Below are positions 11,115-21,671 of a DNA stretch of 64,000 nt, in pieces. The DNA lies in assembly GCA_037693485.1 (NCBI GenBank), contig CM075346.1, positions 52,746,001-52,810,000 on the forward strand. Direction: 5' to 3'. The DNA is from Kitagawia praeruptora (lineage: Eukaryota > Streptophyta > Magnoliopsida > Apiales > Apiaceae). A program made the translations under genes and the position numbers. The stretch's first letter is position 1. Each line of letters starts with the position of its first letter. The notes under the pieces were generated by a model. The model did no database searches. It was not told where the DNA came from and was given only the letters and a program-made list of their open reading frames with translations.

Positions 11115-11336
11115 TTATATAAAGTAGTGAAGAAGTGTAGGAAAAGTGGGTAAAGTAGCTGATCTACCAATATCTTAGGTGTAAAGTGACTGTAGTGGAG
11201 TAAATTATTCGATGTAGTAAATTTTTATATATAAAATTTTACTATTTATGAAACTTTTGAAGTGTAAACAATAGGATGTGACATCCAAAAAAGAAAATCT
11301 AAAGAGTAGTTGGGACGGAGGGAATATTATTATTAA
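11115..11336. mobile_element. MITE remnant (Stowaway-like right half)
   Basis: The stretch ends in GTTGGGACGGAGGGAATA (about 11311-11328), the common right end of a Stowaway-like MITE. The interior has the GTAGTGGAGTAAAT and AAAATCTAAAGAGTAGT phrases of that family. The expected left end CTCCCTCCGTCCC is missing because the Helitron terminus abuts it, which suggests the Helitron inserted into this MITE. Confidence 0.5.
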
Positions 11337-11734
11337 CCATACTCTCTTCTATACTCAGATTTTGAAATTACATATACTATTTTTGGTCAAGTTGTTGGAA
11401 TTTATTTAATTTAAATTTAATTTTCATTGATATACAACTATCTTATATTTCTGAAATTTTAAAATATAAATTTAATTTGAGCATAAGCTCAATTGTTAAG
11501 TTATCTATGGTAAATAATCCTTCCCTTTCTTTCTTTCGGTGCCAAGTTGAAAAAGTAACATGTAACCTGTAATATTGGTACTTGATATTTGTTAATGCTA
11601 ACAACTTAGGTCACTTGTTTTTTAAATATCTAGGATTAGGAGCATAAACTTCATAAAGACTTAACCCGCCTATAGATCATTGAATTTTGGAATTTAGCAC
11701 AAACAAATATGAAACTATAGTATAACAAAAACAC
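11337..11734. other. AT-rich intergenic DNA
   Basis: About 400 bases without ORFs, RNA gene or recognisable repeat. Confidence 0.4.
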
Positions 11735-12060
11735 TATGGGGGTGTTTGGAAGTTTGAGGTGAAATTAGAGGTTTGGGGTAGATTAGAGGTTTGACCAAAT
11801 CAAACATCTAATATGAGTGTTTGGTTGTTAGAGGTTTGGCATCAAAAAGCTAATTTTGAAAAAGCTCATTTTAGGAGCTTTTTCAATTAGAGGTTTGCTA
11901 TGTGTCACAAAAAGTTATTCAAAAAGCTATTTACCAAACACATTTATTCAAAACAGCTAATTTAAATCCGCTAGTCAAAACAGCTAATTCAATCCGCTAG
12001 TCAAAACAGCTAATTCAATCAGCTACAGCTAACAGCTATCAGCTAATTGCCAAACAGGGC
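11735..12060. mobile_element. MITE with GGGGGTGTTTGG / CCAAACAGGGCC ends
   Basis: The left end reads GGGGGTGTTTGGAAGTTTGA and the right end GCTAATTGCCAAACAGGGCC, imperfect inverted repeats flanked by TAT on both sides as a possible 3-bp duplication. Inside are repeats of TAGAGGTTTG on the left and CAGCTAATTCAATCCGCTAGT direct repeats on the right (11950-12010). Size and ends fit a PIF/Harbinger- or hAT-derived MITE; I cannot decide between them. Confidence 0.6.
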
Positions 12061-12070
12061 CTATATATAT

Positions 12071-12264
12071 AAGGAAAATGTTAACCACAGCCCTTAGGGC
12101 TATGGTTAAGGTGTTATGTGTTAGTTTTTAATTGGCTCAAGGTTGTGCCCCATTTGCAAAAAAGTATGTGCCCCCATGCATTCACATAAATCATCCAATA
12201 AAAATCCACCACATGGCAAAAATTAATCCTTAAACATAGCCCTAAGGGCTGTTGTTAACAGGAC
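12071..12264. mobile_element. MITE with ~30-bp inverted repeats around GCCCTTAGGGC
   Basis: TGTTAACCACAGCCCTTAGG at 12079 is matched by its inverse CCTAAGGGCTGTTGTTAACA ending at 12260, with two mismatches over about 31 bases. Both arms contain the palindrome GCCCTTAGGGC. A 9-base CTATATATA flanks both sides (12061 and about 12265), so a MULE-type element is possible, but low-complexity TA sequence makes this uncertain. Confidence 0.65.
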
Positions 12265-12718
12265 CCTATATATAAATCATTAATCTTCCATCAAATAATT
12301 ACAATAAGCTAAATTAAATAAATCAAACATAAAAAGAGGCGATTCTTTACAATTTAGTAACATTGATAAAACAAAGAAATGGAAGGTATTACATCCAAAT
12401 GAGAACACTAAAACATATTCTATTCTCCTATTTCGACCATTAGCCATTAGGAGACTGTGACCCCATATCATAATATTGCAGGCAACTATTAAATATTTCT
12501 CAGCAACGACATGAAATTTTTTCTCCCAAACAAACTTACTATGCTTATTTTTGTTCGTCTTACCATATTCAACACTTGATGAAAGCAACAATACCATGCA
12601 TGTAGGCTTGTAATAGTTGCAGAAGGTGCCTCGTTGTCAGTATGTCTGCATAAAAATGCCTCTAAGATTCAATACTTCATTGCTAATATTCGAGTTCTGG
12701 ATCAAAAAATTAATATAA

Positions 12719-12990
12719 TACTCCTCTGTCCCAACAATTTCTTAAGCTGGGCACGGAGACCAAGGATAGTGGATGTGATATTATTAAAATAAATGAAGTA
12801 GTGGGTGTAAGAGTAATTTTATTGTTAAAATAAATGAAGTAGTGGGTGTAATTGTATAATTGAAAAAGTGGAGTGAAGTAGTGGATGTAATAATGTATTT
12901 TATTATTAAAAATTACTATTTTTAGTAACGTAAAGAATTGGTGGTACGTCCCAAAAAGGAAATTGTAAAGAAATGGATAAGAGTCACACA
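12719..12990. mobile_element. Stowaway-like MITE, right end truncated
   Basis: Begins TACTCCTCTGTCCCAACAAT at 12719 and contains two near-identical phrases AATAAATGAAGTAGTGGGTG (about 12790 and 12832). It runs to CCCAAAAAGGAAATTGTAAA near 12970, where the expected GGGACGGAGGGAGTA terminus is replaced by unrelated DNA. The left end is typical of a Stowaway-like Tc1/mariner MITE. The region encodes no protein. Confidence 0.55.
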
Positions 12991-13270
12991 TATGGCCCAT
13001 AAAATTTGGCTTTATTGAAAAAATTGTCAAAACTGATACAATAATCATAAATTGCAATTATACATAGTGTTTGTAAATTGCGTCAAGGAAAAGTGGAAAA
13101 TTAAAACACAATCTGGCTTCAATTTGTTATCTAGGATGATTGCAAATCTACGGGAAGGTCAAAAGAATGACAAATTCAAAGCTAAAGGTTAATTCATATT
13201 TGAATATTATGTGTTGAAAGCGAATTCAGTCAATACAGAACCTTTTTAACCAATTATTTTTTTAGAAAAA

Positions 13271-13449
13271 TGCGAGAGGTACCAAATTAGGTACCAAAAA
13301 TTGTTACCAAATGACTTGTCATTATTGTGATTGGTTATCATTATAATGGGCCCGCCAGGGCCAACCAATTAAAACATCCCAATATGCCAAATATTTAATG
13401 CCATGTCATTTGGTGACAAATTTTGGTACCCAATTTGGTACCTCTAGCA
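13271..13449. mobile_element. Short palindromic MITE (179 bp)
   Basis: The left arm TGCGAGAGGTACCAAATTAG at 13271 is matched inverted by the right arm CAATTTGGTACCTCTAGCA ending at 13449. The inverted similarity continues inward (ACCAAATGAC / GTCATTTGGTGAC), leaving a short centre with GTGATTGGTTAT and ATTGGTTGG-type phrases. It would fold as a long hairpin. The superfamily is unclear and no clean target duplication is visible. Confidence 0.65.
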
Positions 13450-14228
13450 CTACTCATTTTTTTAAGGACAATAATTAGAAGTGATATCCATATCATCTTT
13501 CCAAGCTCACAACGATGCATGATAATAAACAAATACTAACACTACGTGGTATTGGAATCCATACTTATACTATCGTGGCAATTTAAGTATTAATATATTA
13601 ATTTTAAATGTTGAAAAAAATTGTAAGCAATGCAAATTATATTAAGTATTAATATATTAATTTTAAATGTTGAACATATTATCAGGTGGACTATTTTACC
13701 TTATAATTTATATCCTGCCTGGGAACTTTTGAGTCCATGAATAATAAGTAAAAAGAACATAATTAGGCTTTATTTTCAATTAGAATCATATGTTCTGTGA
13801 TGTAAATAAAAACCTTTTTACTATATATTACTTTAAACACTTCAATTAGTAAATAAAATATTTTTTATTACTTTAATTGATTGAGCATTACATTTTTTAT
13901 TATGTAATAATTTATTGCTATATATCTATTAACGAGAATGAGACTTTAGTTAATGTTCGTCATCACAAATTAACAAAAATACTAGTTAGGAAATTAACAA
14001 AGTGCCCACTTCACATTCTTAAACATTCTTTGCACTAAATCAGAAAGTTAATGTATTAGGAGCAAAGTACAGGTATGCGCATTGAGTTTTACTTAATAAA
14101 TTTAAATAGTTAGTTAAGGGCACCTGAACTGTAGTCAATTCCGATCCTGGGAGTACTATATTTGATTTTCATAAATTATGGCTTCTTATCATTAACAAAA
14201 ATGTTTTTTCACCATCAACTGGATGTGT
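13450..14228. other. AT-rich intergenic DNA with a small direct repeat
   Basis: Non-coding. The phrase AGTATTAATATATTAATTTT followed by AAATGTTGAA occurs at about 13578 and 13645 (period 67). No left terminus matching the CACTA-like right end at 23,075 was found here. Confidence 0.4.
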
Positions 14229-14328
14229 GCCTCCCACATAGCCATTTATAGTCTGCAACTGATGAACATTAAATCTCTGAATGATGCGGACAACATCATG
14301 TTCCTTATTGGATGCTCCAATATTTAGC

Positions 14329-14433
14329 ATGTTTGGTATAGATGTTGAAAATGTGAATGGAATTGGTGCTTATGGAAGAGGGTTGAAGAACGAAGTTGGT
14401 GAATATAATTGTTTTCTCAATGTTATCATACAG
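14329..14433 (+). pseudogene. Ubiquitin carboxyl-terminal hydrolase-related, exon fragment 1
   Basis: A 35-codon open stretch ends in GLKNEVGEYNCFLNVIIQ and then a GT donor (14434). This is the start of the peptidase C19-type domain in the plant UCH-related (DUF627/DUF629) family, where NCFLN is the region of the active-site Cys. The intron runs to the acceptor ACATTCAG at 20268 and contains the whole of LINE-1. The two exons join in phase 0 to give VIIQ-SLWHIRRF, as in the family. The host protein is about 1,500 residues; only a small N-proximal portion is here. Confidence 0.72.
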
Positions 14434-14687
14434 GTTGTTTAAAAGTTTGCTTTTTTTTTAGATAAGCTCCTCCTTCTTTCCAAGAATGAGAGTCCTAGAG
14501 AGAAAAGCTCCTCCTTCTTTCTAAAAAACCTAGCTAGCCGCCTTAATTTTATTGCACAGATCTATTCTCTTACACAACTTCTCCAGCATTAAAACCTCAA
14601 TTCCCATCATTTAAATCACGTTTTCTTCTCCCCTTAACCCAAACACTATATTTCTTACTATACTATATTATTACCGTACTATGACTT

Positions 14688-16592
14688 ATGGTGAGTCAAG
14701 ATTCTAATTGTGATTCTGAGTCTGGGTTGCCTGGGTTGCCTGGTTATATGCAGGACATGGATGATGATAAGTTTAATGAGATGCTTGCTCGTAGAGAGGT
14801 TGAGGATTTTCCGATCTTGAAGGCGGCGGAGTTGGTGGACCCTAGTAGCTCTGGGGGAATTGGTATTGAAGCAATGAAGGGCTCTTCTGATGATGAGGAG
14901 GTTTACCATGAAGATGCAAGAGATGCGATGGAGAGAGATGCTATCAGTCGAGTGGCAAAGGTAGTGTCTGCTACTAATAAGAATGATAGGGATGAGCTCA
15001 TAAGGTTCAGACTGAAAATGACAGAGGTTTGTGCGTACCTTGAGGCTAATGGTCTTTCTTTGGCAGAAATGGAGAAGGGAAACCTTACAACACAGGCTGA
15101 GTTCAACGTGGGTTTAAATAACCCCTTCTCTTTCATCACTGGTAGAAATGAGTTTGGGCTACCTATTTTCTCCTACAAGAAAGAAGGAGAAAAGTTTGCT
15201 GGAAAAGATACTCCGGTCTTCAAGAGTATTCTTAAAAACAGGAATGTTTCATTAACCAAAGGTGAGACTTCAGGGGTGGTGAAAGACTCAAAAGTGGAGG
15301 TGATTCATGAGAATAAGATAGATAGTAAGGAAGGAGAGAAGAAATCTTAGACCTCAGTGTTAAAAGCCTCTCCGGGACCTTTGAAGGGGGTTACTTTTGA
15401 GTATGTTCCTCCCCCAAAAGGTTCTACTGTTGTTGACCCACCTAAGGAAGTTTTGCAAAAAGGGGCTGAAAAGTTTAAATGTTGTGTAGTTGGGAAATTC
15501 ACAAAGGCGTCTTTGCCCTTTAGTAGGGTGAAAAAGATAGCACATTTAATATGGAAGAGAGGCCTCATTTCCGTCTCGCAACGAAATGAGTTGACCTATA
15601 TATTCAAATTCAGCTTTATAAATGACAAGAATGCGGCGCTTTTAAAGGGTACTTGATATTTTGACCAAAGGCACCTGATTGTCACTGATTGGGGTTGCTC
15701 GGTGGGAGAAACTCCTATCTCTTCTATGCCATTATGGGTCAAATTTAGCAATTTGCCTGATTGTTACTGGACTCTAGAGGGGCTGAGCCGAATTGCTAGT
15801 GTAATTGGAGTTCCGTTGGGTGCTGACTCTCTCACATCTCAACTTGAAATCCTGCCCTTTGCCAAGATGTGTGTTCAGTACAAGGTAGGTGACCCATTAC
15901 CTACTTGTATCTCTGTTGTAGACATTGACAAATTTAATGTGGAGGTGAAAGTCTCGTATCTTAATAAGCCCTTGGTGTGTACTCATTGCAACTCTCTGGG
16001 TCACTTAATAAATGTATGTCCATTGGCTATAAGTGACTGGGGCCGTAGGCCTCATGTTACTGTAAATGGGGAGACTATTGAGAAGGGGGAGAAACTAGGA
16101 GGCAATGCGGTGGAAAATAATGAAAAGGTTATCTCTAAAGGGAAGGAAGTGGTGGTTGAAGATGTAGATGCCTCGAGTGAAGTTGTTAAGGAGACTGGGA
16201 AAACAGATGAGGTGGGTGGCTTTATGTCGCCTCCGTCTGATAAAAAGAATTTTGATGATGATCGAAAAGAAGAGAATGGTGAGGGGAAGGTTTCTGTAGA
16301 GGGAGAGGGATGGACGGAGGTTAAGAATAAGAGGAAGCCTGTTGCTTCTCCTAGTCTTTCTGCTGGAACTCCGTCTCCTCAGAGTTTCAAGAATGTTGTG
16401 GTGGATGAGATAGCTCGTAATCAGGGTAATAAAAGAGCGAAATCAAAGGGGATTAAGAGGTCGAAGTGGGGGTCCTCCTTCGAAGTCCTAACTCAGTTTT
16501 CAATGACTGTTTTTTTTCTTACAACATCCGTGGCCTTAAAAATAAAGTGGATTTTATCAAGGACTTTATTTTGTTTAATAAGCTATCCTTGA
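14688..16592 (+). pseudogene. LINE-1 ORF1 (DUF4283 / CCHC zinc knuckle, gag-like)
   Basis: The frame starts MVSQDSNCDSESGLPG at 14688 and runs to 16592 with two in-frame stops, TAG at 15348 and TGA at 15654. The second lies where the family has Trp (GT*YFDQRHLIVTDWG). Domain order: an acidic N terminus, a DUF4283 region (about 15,460-15,900, KCCVVGKFTKASLPF), a zinc knuckle C-x2-C-x4-H-x4-C (CTHCNSLGHLINVC, about 15,980), then a Lys/Glu-rich tail. In plant L1 elements ORF1 is an RNA-binding chaperone packaging the LINE transcript. Its 3' end overlaps the start of the endonuclease frame by about 130 bases. Confidence 0.85.
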
Positions 16593-19500
16593 TTAGCATT
16601 TTGGAAACTCATGTGCAAAAGGACGTTGCTAAGATTATCTCCAAGGATATTAACCCGCGTTTCAAATGGTGCTTCAATTATGAGCACCATGTAGGTGGCC
16701 GAATTTGGCTTGGGTGGAACCCCGATTTTTTGAAGGTTATGGTTATTGCCTCTTCTGCTCAACATATTACATGCTCGATTACCTATATGCCTTCGAACTT
16801 GAGTTTTGTTGCATCGTTTATCTATGGTTTTAATGGTGATATTGATAGCAGAACTTTGTGGTCTGACTTAACAAATATCTCTATGGGACTTTCTTCTGCT
16901 CCTTGGGTCATTAATGGAGACTTTAACCCTTGTCTTCGCTTGGAGGAGAAACAGGGTGGAAATGTTAACTGGACTGCTGATATGACAGAGTTTAAGAATT
17001 TTATTCTCTCTCTGGGAATCACTGACCTTCGTAGTGTTGGGAACTTCATGACATGGTGGGATTGTAATATTCACCAACCAAAATTTAGAAAGTTGGATCG
17101 GGTCCTGGTTAATGCAGAATGGCACAATTTGTTTCCTTGTTCCTACACTGATTTCTTGGCTAGAGGTCTTTCTGACCATTGCCCAGCCTTAACTTATTTG
17201 GGGTTGGATCGTCTGAAGGTTCCAAAGCCCTTCCAATTTTTTAACCACCTTATTGGCAAATGCTTGGTCTACTTCTGTCATTGGGGACCCGTGGTATGTC
17301 CTCACTACTAAACTAAAACGGGCTAAATTGGCTTTAAAGTGTTTTAACAATTCCATTGGCGACTTGCAACAGTTGGTAATGGACACTCGAAGTGCTCTGT
17401 TGGTGTTCCAAAATGGGCTTCCTTCAACTCCCTCTCCTGCTCAGTTTGAGGAAGAGAAAAAGCTTATTGAAGGTTGTTCCAAAGCTCTCCACATGGAGGA
17501 ATGTTTCTTGAAGCAAAAATCTAGGGTGCTTTGGCTGAAAAATGGAGATAACAATAATAAGTATTTCTTCATTGCATGCAGAGGAAGATGGAATGTGAAT
17601 AAAGTTTTATCCTTAACTAACCAATCTGGGTAGACAGTCACTGCTCATGAAGATATGGCTAAGATGGCTGTTGATTATTACAAGAACTTGCTTGGTCATC
17701 GTGGTGAGGTTGCTCAGTTCCCAAATGATATTTCCTTGCCTAAGTTATCTGAGACTCAGGCTAGTGTAATCAGCAATCCGTTTTGGGAGAGTGATGTTTT
17801 CAACACTTTGAATAGGATGGCAAAAAATAAGAGTCCTGGGCCGGATGGGTTTACGGTGGAATTTTTCTTGGCCACATGCCATATTGTGGGACCTGATGTA
17901 ACGAGAGGTATTCTTTATTTCTTTGAATCTCTTGTTATGCCTAAGATAATCAATGCTGCTTCTATCTGCTTGGTGCCAAAGCAGGATAATCCTTCTCAAA
18001 TGCAACACTTTCGCCCTATCTCATGCTGTAATGTCATTTATAAGTGCATTTCCAAAATGCTAGCCTCAAGGCTTAAGTCAGTCATGCCTTCCTTGATCTC
18101 GAGACACCAATCAGCGTTTGTGGCTGGGAGATCAATTGGTGATAACATTTTCTTAGCTCAAGCACTTTGTAAAGGCTACAATCGTAATGAAGGCCAGCCT
18201 CGTTGTGCTATAAAGCTTGGCATCCACAAAGCTTTTGACTCGCTTAATTAGAGTTTTGTCTTTGCGGTTTTGGAATGGATGGGTTTCCCACCAAAATTTG
18301 TAGATTGGATTAAAGTTTGTATAACTACCACTATGTTTTCAGTGAAACTTAATGGAAGCTTGGTCTTCAAAGGGGAGTCTAGGTTGAGACAAGGTGATCC
18401 TCTATCGCCTTATCTCTTTGTTATGGCAATGGAAGCTCTTACTGCATGTTTGAATAAGTCAGTTGTGGATACAGACTTTAAATTTCACTAGAGAACAAAG
18501 GAGGTGAACTTACTTCACATCATTTTTGCAGATGATGTTTTCTTGTTCAGTCATGGAGATGCAAATTTTGTTTCTAGACTCATGGAGGGAGTCAATTTCT
18601 TTTCTGGGTGTTCTAACTTGGTCCCTAATCAGGCTAAATCAGTTTGTTTCTTTGCAAATGTTAGATCTGATGTTGTTGAGGATATCTTAGCGGTGACCGG
18701 GTTTCAGAGAGGTACTCTCCCTGTCACTTACTTGGGGTTACCTCTCATAACAGGTAAACTTAATAGCAGGGACTGTAATTCTCTGGTGGCTAAACTTTGC
18801 AAGCGTGTGGAAACTTGGATGGTAAGGTTTCTTAACTTTTTTGGTCGTTTAATGCTCATTAAAGCCGTCATGGCTAGCATCGTGGGATATTGGAGCATGT
18901 ACATTTTTCTTCCCAAGTCAGTCTTGAAGAAGATTAATAGTCTTTTCTTTAAATTTCTTTGGAGAGGGTTTTATAAGGATTCAGGGAAGTGCCACTACAA
19001 GGTAAGTTGGGAGGACTGTTGTAAGCCCAATACTGAGGGTGGGTTGGGGATTAAAAACTTATTTGAATGGAACCATGCAGCTATTTTGCACCAGCTCTAG
19101 CGCCTGCTCCAACCTACTACTGATTCTCTTTGGATTGCCTGGTTTCACAGAGTTCTGCTTCATAATAAAGCTTTCTAGACAGCAACAATGCCTTATAGAT
19201 GTTGTTGGATTGCTCAGAAGATTTTCAATTCTAGACCGCAAGCTTTGACCTTTATTAGTTATAATATTGGACAAGCTTCTACCTTCCTTTTTTGGCATGA
19301 CCCTTGGGCTACTAAGAAACCTTTTGCACTTATTTCCTCCTCGGTGATCTCTAATGCTGATTCTTCTAGCATGGTTCCTCTTAACACCTATCTCCATAAT
19401 AGGGCTTGGAGGCTACCTCAATCAAACCACATGGATGTCATGGAAGTTAGAGGGCGACCCAAACTCAAATTCATAGGTGTGACAGTATTACTTGGGATGG

Positions 19501-20057
19501 TCTCCAGCCAAAACTAGTTAAATTAGCAACCATATGGACTTCTATTCGGGACACTGGTCAAGCTGTGAACTGGGGTGATATGGTGTGGAACTCGTTCAAT
19601 ATCCCGAAGTGTTCTTTTATTACTTGGCTTGCACTCAAGGCTACTTACTAGGGACCGTATGATTTCTTTTGGCATGAGAGTGGATCAAGCATGTGTTTTG
19701 TTCAGAAATGGTGTGGAAACTATTAGACATTTGTTCACCTGTTGCCCTTTTTTTAACCTCTTCAGTAATGTTGTTCCTTTTCGACTTAATGCTGACTTGG
19801 CTAGGTGGCAGCAAGGGGATTTCTTTTCTTCACCCCTTACTGATCAATTGAAGGCCGTAGCAGGGGTTTATCTCACAACATGTATATACAGTGTCTGGAA
19901 GGAGCGAAACTACAGAATGCACAACCCGGGGCCTGGACACCCCACCTCTGTGCTTAGCTTGAACGTTAAGGCCATTATTCGGGAGAAGTTGTTCACTTGT
20001 GCTTCTTTTAAAATGTGGGTTCACAAAGAGCCTTCCCTTGTATTGCTTCTATTTTAA
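16466..20057 (+). pseudogene. LINE-1 ORF2 (endonuclease - reverse transcriptase - zf-RVT)
   Basis: The endonuclease part (16466-17250) shows YNIRGLKNK, ETHV, NGDFNPC, LDRVLVN and SDHCP, the APE-type active-site landmarks. An extra base near 17,250 shifts the frame (LIGKCL instead of a frame reading ANAWSTSV). The RT part shows KNKSPGPDGF, FRPISCCNVIYK, RQGDPLSPYLF and FADD at 18,525-18,536, but motif A reads KLGIHKAFD, with Gly (18219-18221) for the catalytic Asp seen as KLDIHKAFD in LINE-2. In-frame stops lie at 17631, 18249, 18489, 19098 and 19176. A further frameshift near 19,470 precedes the C-terminal zf-RVT region, which ends at 20057. The product would have nicked and reverse-transcribed at the target site. 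Confidence 0.88.
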
Positions 20058-20268
20058 CTGTCTTGAGATTTCTTGTTATGTGGTCATGTTGACCTGCTGA
20101 AGTTTTAACAGGTTCGTAGCCTAGTGGACTGGGGTATGCCCCTTTATCTCTTGTAGTCCCTTTTCGGTGCAATATAATTTAATTAGCAAAAAAAGGTTTG
20201 CTTTTTTAATAATCACTTTTTATCTTGTGTATCTTTTCAATTAATGATTTGTTTTTTTGGACATTCAG

Positions 20269-20484
20269 TCTTTATGGCACATTAGACGTTTCCGAGAAGA
20301 CTTCTTGAGAAGATCAAAAGCAGGGCATGTTGATATTGGTGATCCTTGTGTTATATGTTCTTTATGTGACATTTTTAATGCTTTGAGCATGGGATCTACA
20401 AACTTGAAGAGAGAAGTTATTGCTCCTACTACTATGAGAATTGCTCTAAGAAACCTGTATCCTGAAAGTAATTTCTTTCAGGAG
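20269..20484 (+). pseudogene. Ubiquitin carboxyl-terminal hydrolase-related, exon fragment 2
   Basis: Follows a canonical acceptor ACATTCAG and reads SLWHIRRFREDFLRR, GDPCVICSLCDIFNALS, REVIAPTTMRIALRNLYP and SNFFQE before a GT donor (20485). The order and spacing match the plant UCH-related family; no stop interrupts it. The domain belongs to the peptidase C19 fold, and these plant proteins are of uncertain catalytic activity. Together with the flanking exons it keeps genomic introns, so the capture was at DNA level. Confidence 0.75.
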
Positions 20485-20766
20485 GTTACTCTACAAAACC
20501 TTTATGGTTGTTCTAATTATACATGTATCTTGATTTGTTGAGGAGTTTTGAAAGTCCTCCTCATTTAATAGAGTACTGAATGAGTGAATGGCATGGTGAT
20601 GTTATAAAAGGTTGACAAGGATTACATTTTTTAAGCATTTGCACATGTACTCTGTTTTTTGGTTGGTCTCACTTGCTAGATTATGGAATCACTCAGTCAT
20701 GTGATATTCTGATAATATAGTATGGTTAATAATGCAAGTTTTAATTATTTTGGTGGTGTTTGACAT

Positions 20767-21006
20767 GCTCAAATGAATGATGCTTCAGAAGTATTAGGAG
20801 TCATATTTGATTGCCTTCATCGTTCATTCACTTCTGGGTTTGGTGTTTCTAATACTGAATCGGTTGAGAGCAATGGCATGGGCTCATGGAACTGTGCAAA
20901 TGATGCTTGTGTGGCACATTCTCTTTTTGGTATGAACATTTTCGAAAGAATGAATTGCTATAATTGTGGTTCAGGTTATGTGTCCAGAGAGCTCCTTTGA
21001 CATGGT
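20767..21006 (+). pseudogene. Ubiquitin carboxyl-terminal hydrolase-related, exon fragment 3 (damaged)
   Basis: Reads AQMNDASEVLGVIFDCLHRS, SVESNGMGSWNCAN and AHSLFGMNIFERMNCYNCG, again matching the UCH-related family including a Cys-containing NCYNCG loop. Two lesions are visible. The bases before the exon are AT (20765-20766) where an AG acceptor is needed. After NCYNCG the family continues for about two dozen residues before MCPESSFD; here that block is missing and MCPESSFD follows in a shifted frame (20978-21001), so the original frame stops at 20998. This is a non-functional fragment. Confidence 0.75.
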
Positions 21007-21285
21007 CTTTTACAGTTAACTGCACTAGCGTATGGATCCTGCCTAAATAAATACTATGACCTTAATATATGCATAGAACTTATTTCTCCATTGTGGTGCA
21101 GAGAGATAATTATAAAAGGAGATTGGACAGTCATTAATTAAAATCAAATGGAAGCAGTGGTATATCTTAGTTACCATTGATAATTCGTCACTTATGTCAG
21201 TACTATTTGTCTACCATTCTGCTTCACATCCTAACACCGCCATGTATTTATGAAGGTCTATGTGGTCAACATGTTGGTAAAAAAC

Positions 21286-21400
21286 CAAAGTTAGTTAAAC
21301 AGTTGCCGGATAATTTAGTTGACAGTTAGCATCTGGGCAGCCAAGTTAGTTAAACAGTTGCTCGATAATTTAGTTGACAGTCAGCATCTGGGCAGCCAGG
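21286..21400. repeat. 55-bp tandem duplication
   Basis: A unit beginning CAAAGTTAGTTAAACAGTTG and ending AGCATCTGGGCAG occurs twice with period 55 (21287-21341 and 21342-21396), differing at a few positions such as CCGG versus CTCG. It lies between the UCH-related and CNGC fragments. Confidence 0.85.
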
Positions 21401-21539
21401 TTCAGGAACTTCGCGTGGTCACTGTTTGAGAGTCATAATACATGTAGTATGCCTAAATCTTTAAGTCTCTATTAGTATTTGGAGCTAATGTTTGGTTAGC
21501 AAGGCACTCAGTTTCTCATTTTATAATATTATTAATTGA

Positions 21540-21671
21540 CAAACATACCTCCAGTCCACCATTGCACGACTAGAAGAGTGGAGAATCAAATGAACTAATA
21601 CAGAACAATGGATGCACCACAGGCAGCTGTCTTCAGAACTAAAGGAGAGCATTCGTAGGTATGATCTATGC
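21540..21671 (+). pseudogene. Cyclic nucleotide-gated channel (CNGC) exon fragment
   Basis: The frame reads QTYLQSTIARLEEWRIK, then TGA at 21591, then TNTEQWMHHRQLSSELKESI and RRYDL. This is the C-linker segment immediately after transmembrane helix S6 of plant CNGC cation channels, where QTYLQS and EQWM..R.LP are strongly conserved. The stop lies where the family has Arg (CGA to TGA). The fragment ends at CGTAG-GTATGA, a plausible exon end. No other CNGC exon is present nearby, so this is an isolated captured piece on the same strand as its neighbours. Confidence 0.78.

Larger units (their letters stand above)
14457..20195 (+). mobile_element. LINE-1: L1-type non-LTR retrotransposon, full-length, inactivated
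   Basis: Flanked by a direct repeat GTTTGCTTTTTT (14445-14456 and 20196-20207) and ending in TTTAATTAGC plus an A-run. It has a 5' UTR of about 230 bases, ORF1 with a CCHC knuckle and ORF2 with endonuclease, reverse transcriptase and a C-terminal zinc-binding domain. The 5' UTR and 3' end are shared with LINE-2 at 38,189-62,479. It lies on the plus strand in an intron of the ubiquitin hydrolase fragment. Multiple stops, frameshifts and a catalytic-residue change make it non-functional. Confidence 0.9.

Noticed and set aside
13529..13544. CACTACGTGG as left end of the gene-fragment transposon
   Set aside because: It does not match the inverse of the right terminus (CACTTGTAATAG), and the adjacent TAA does not match TTA.
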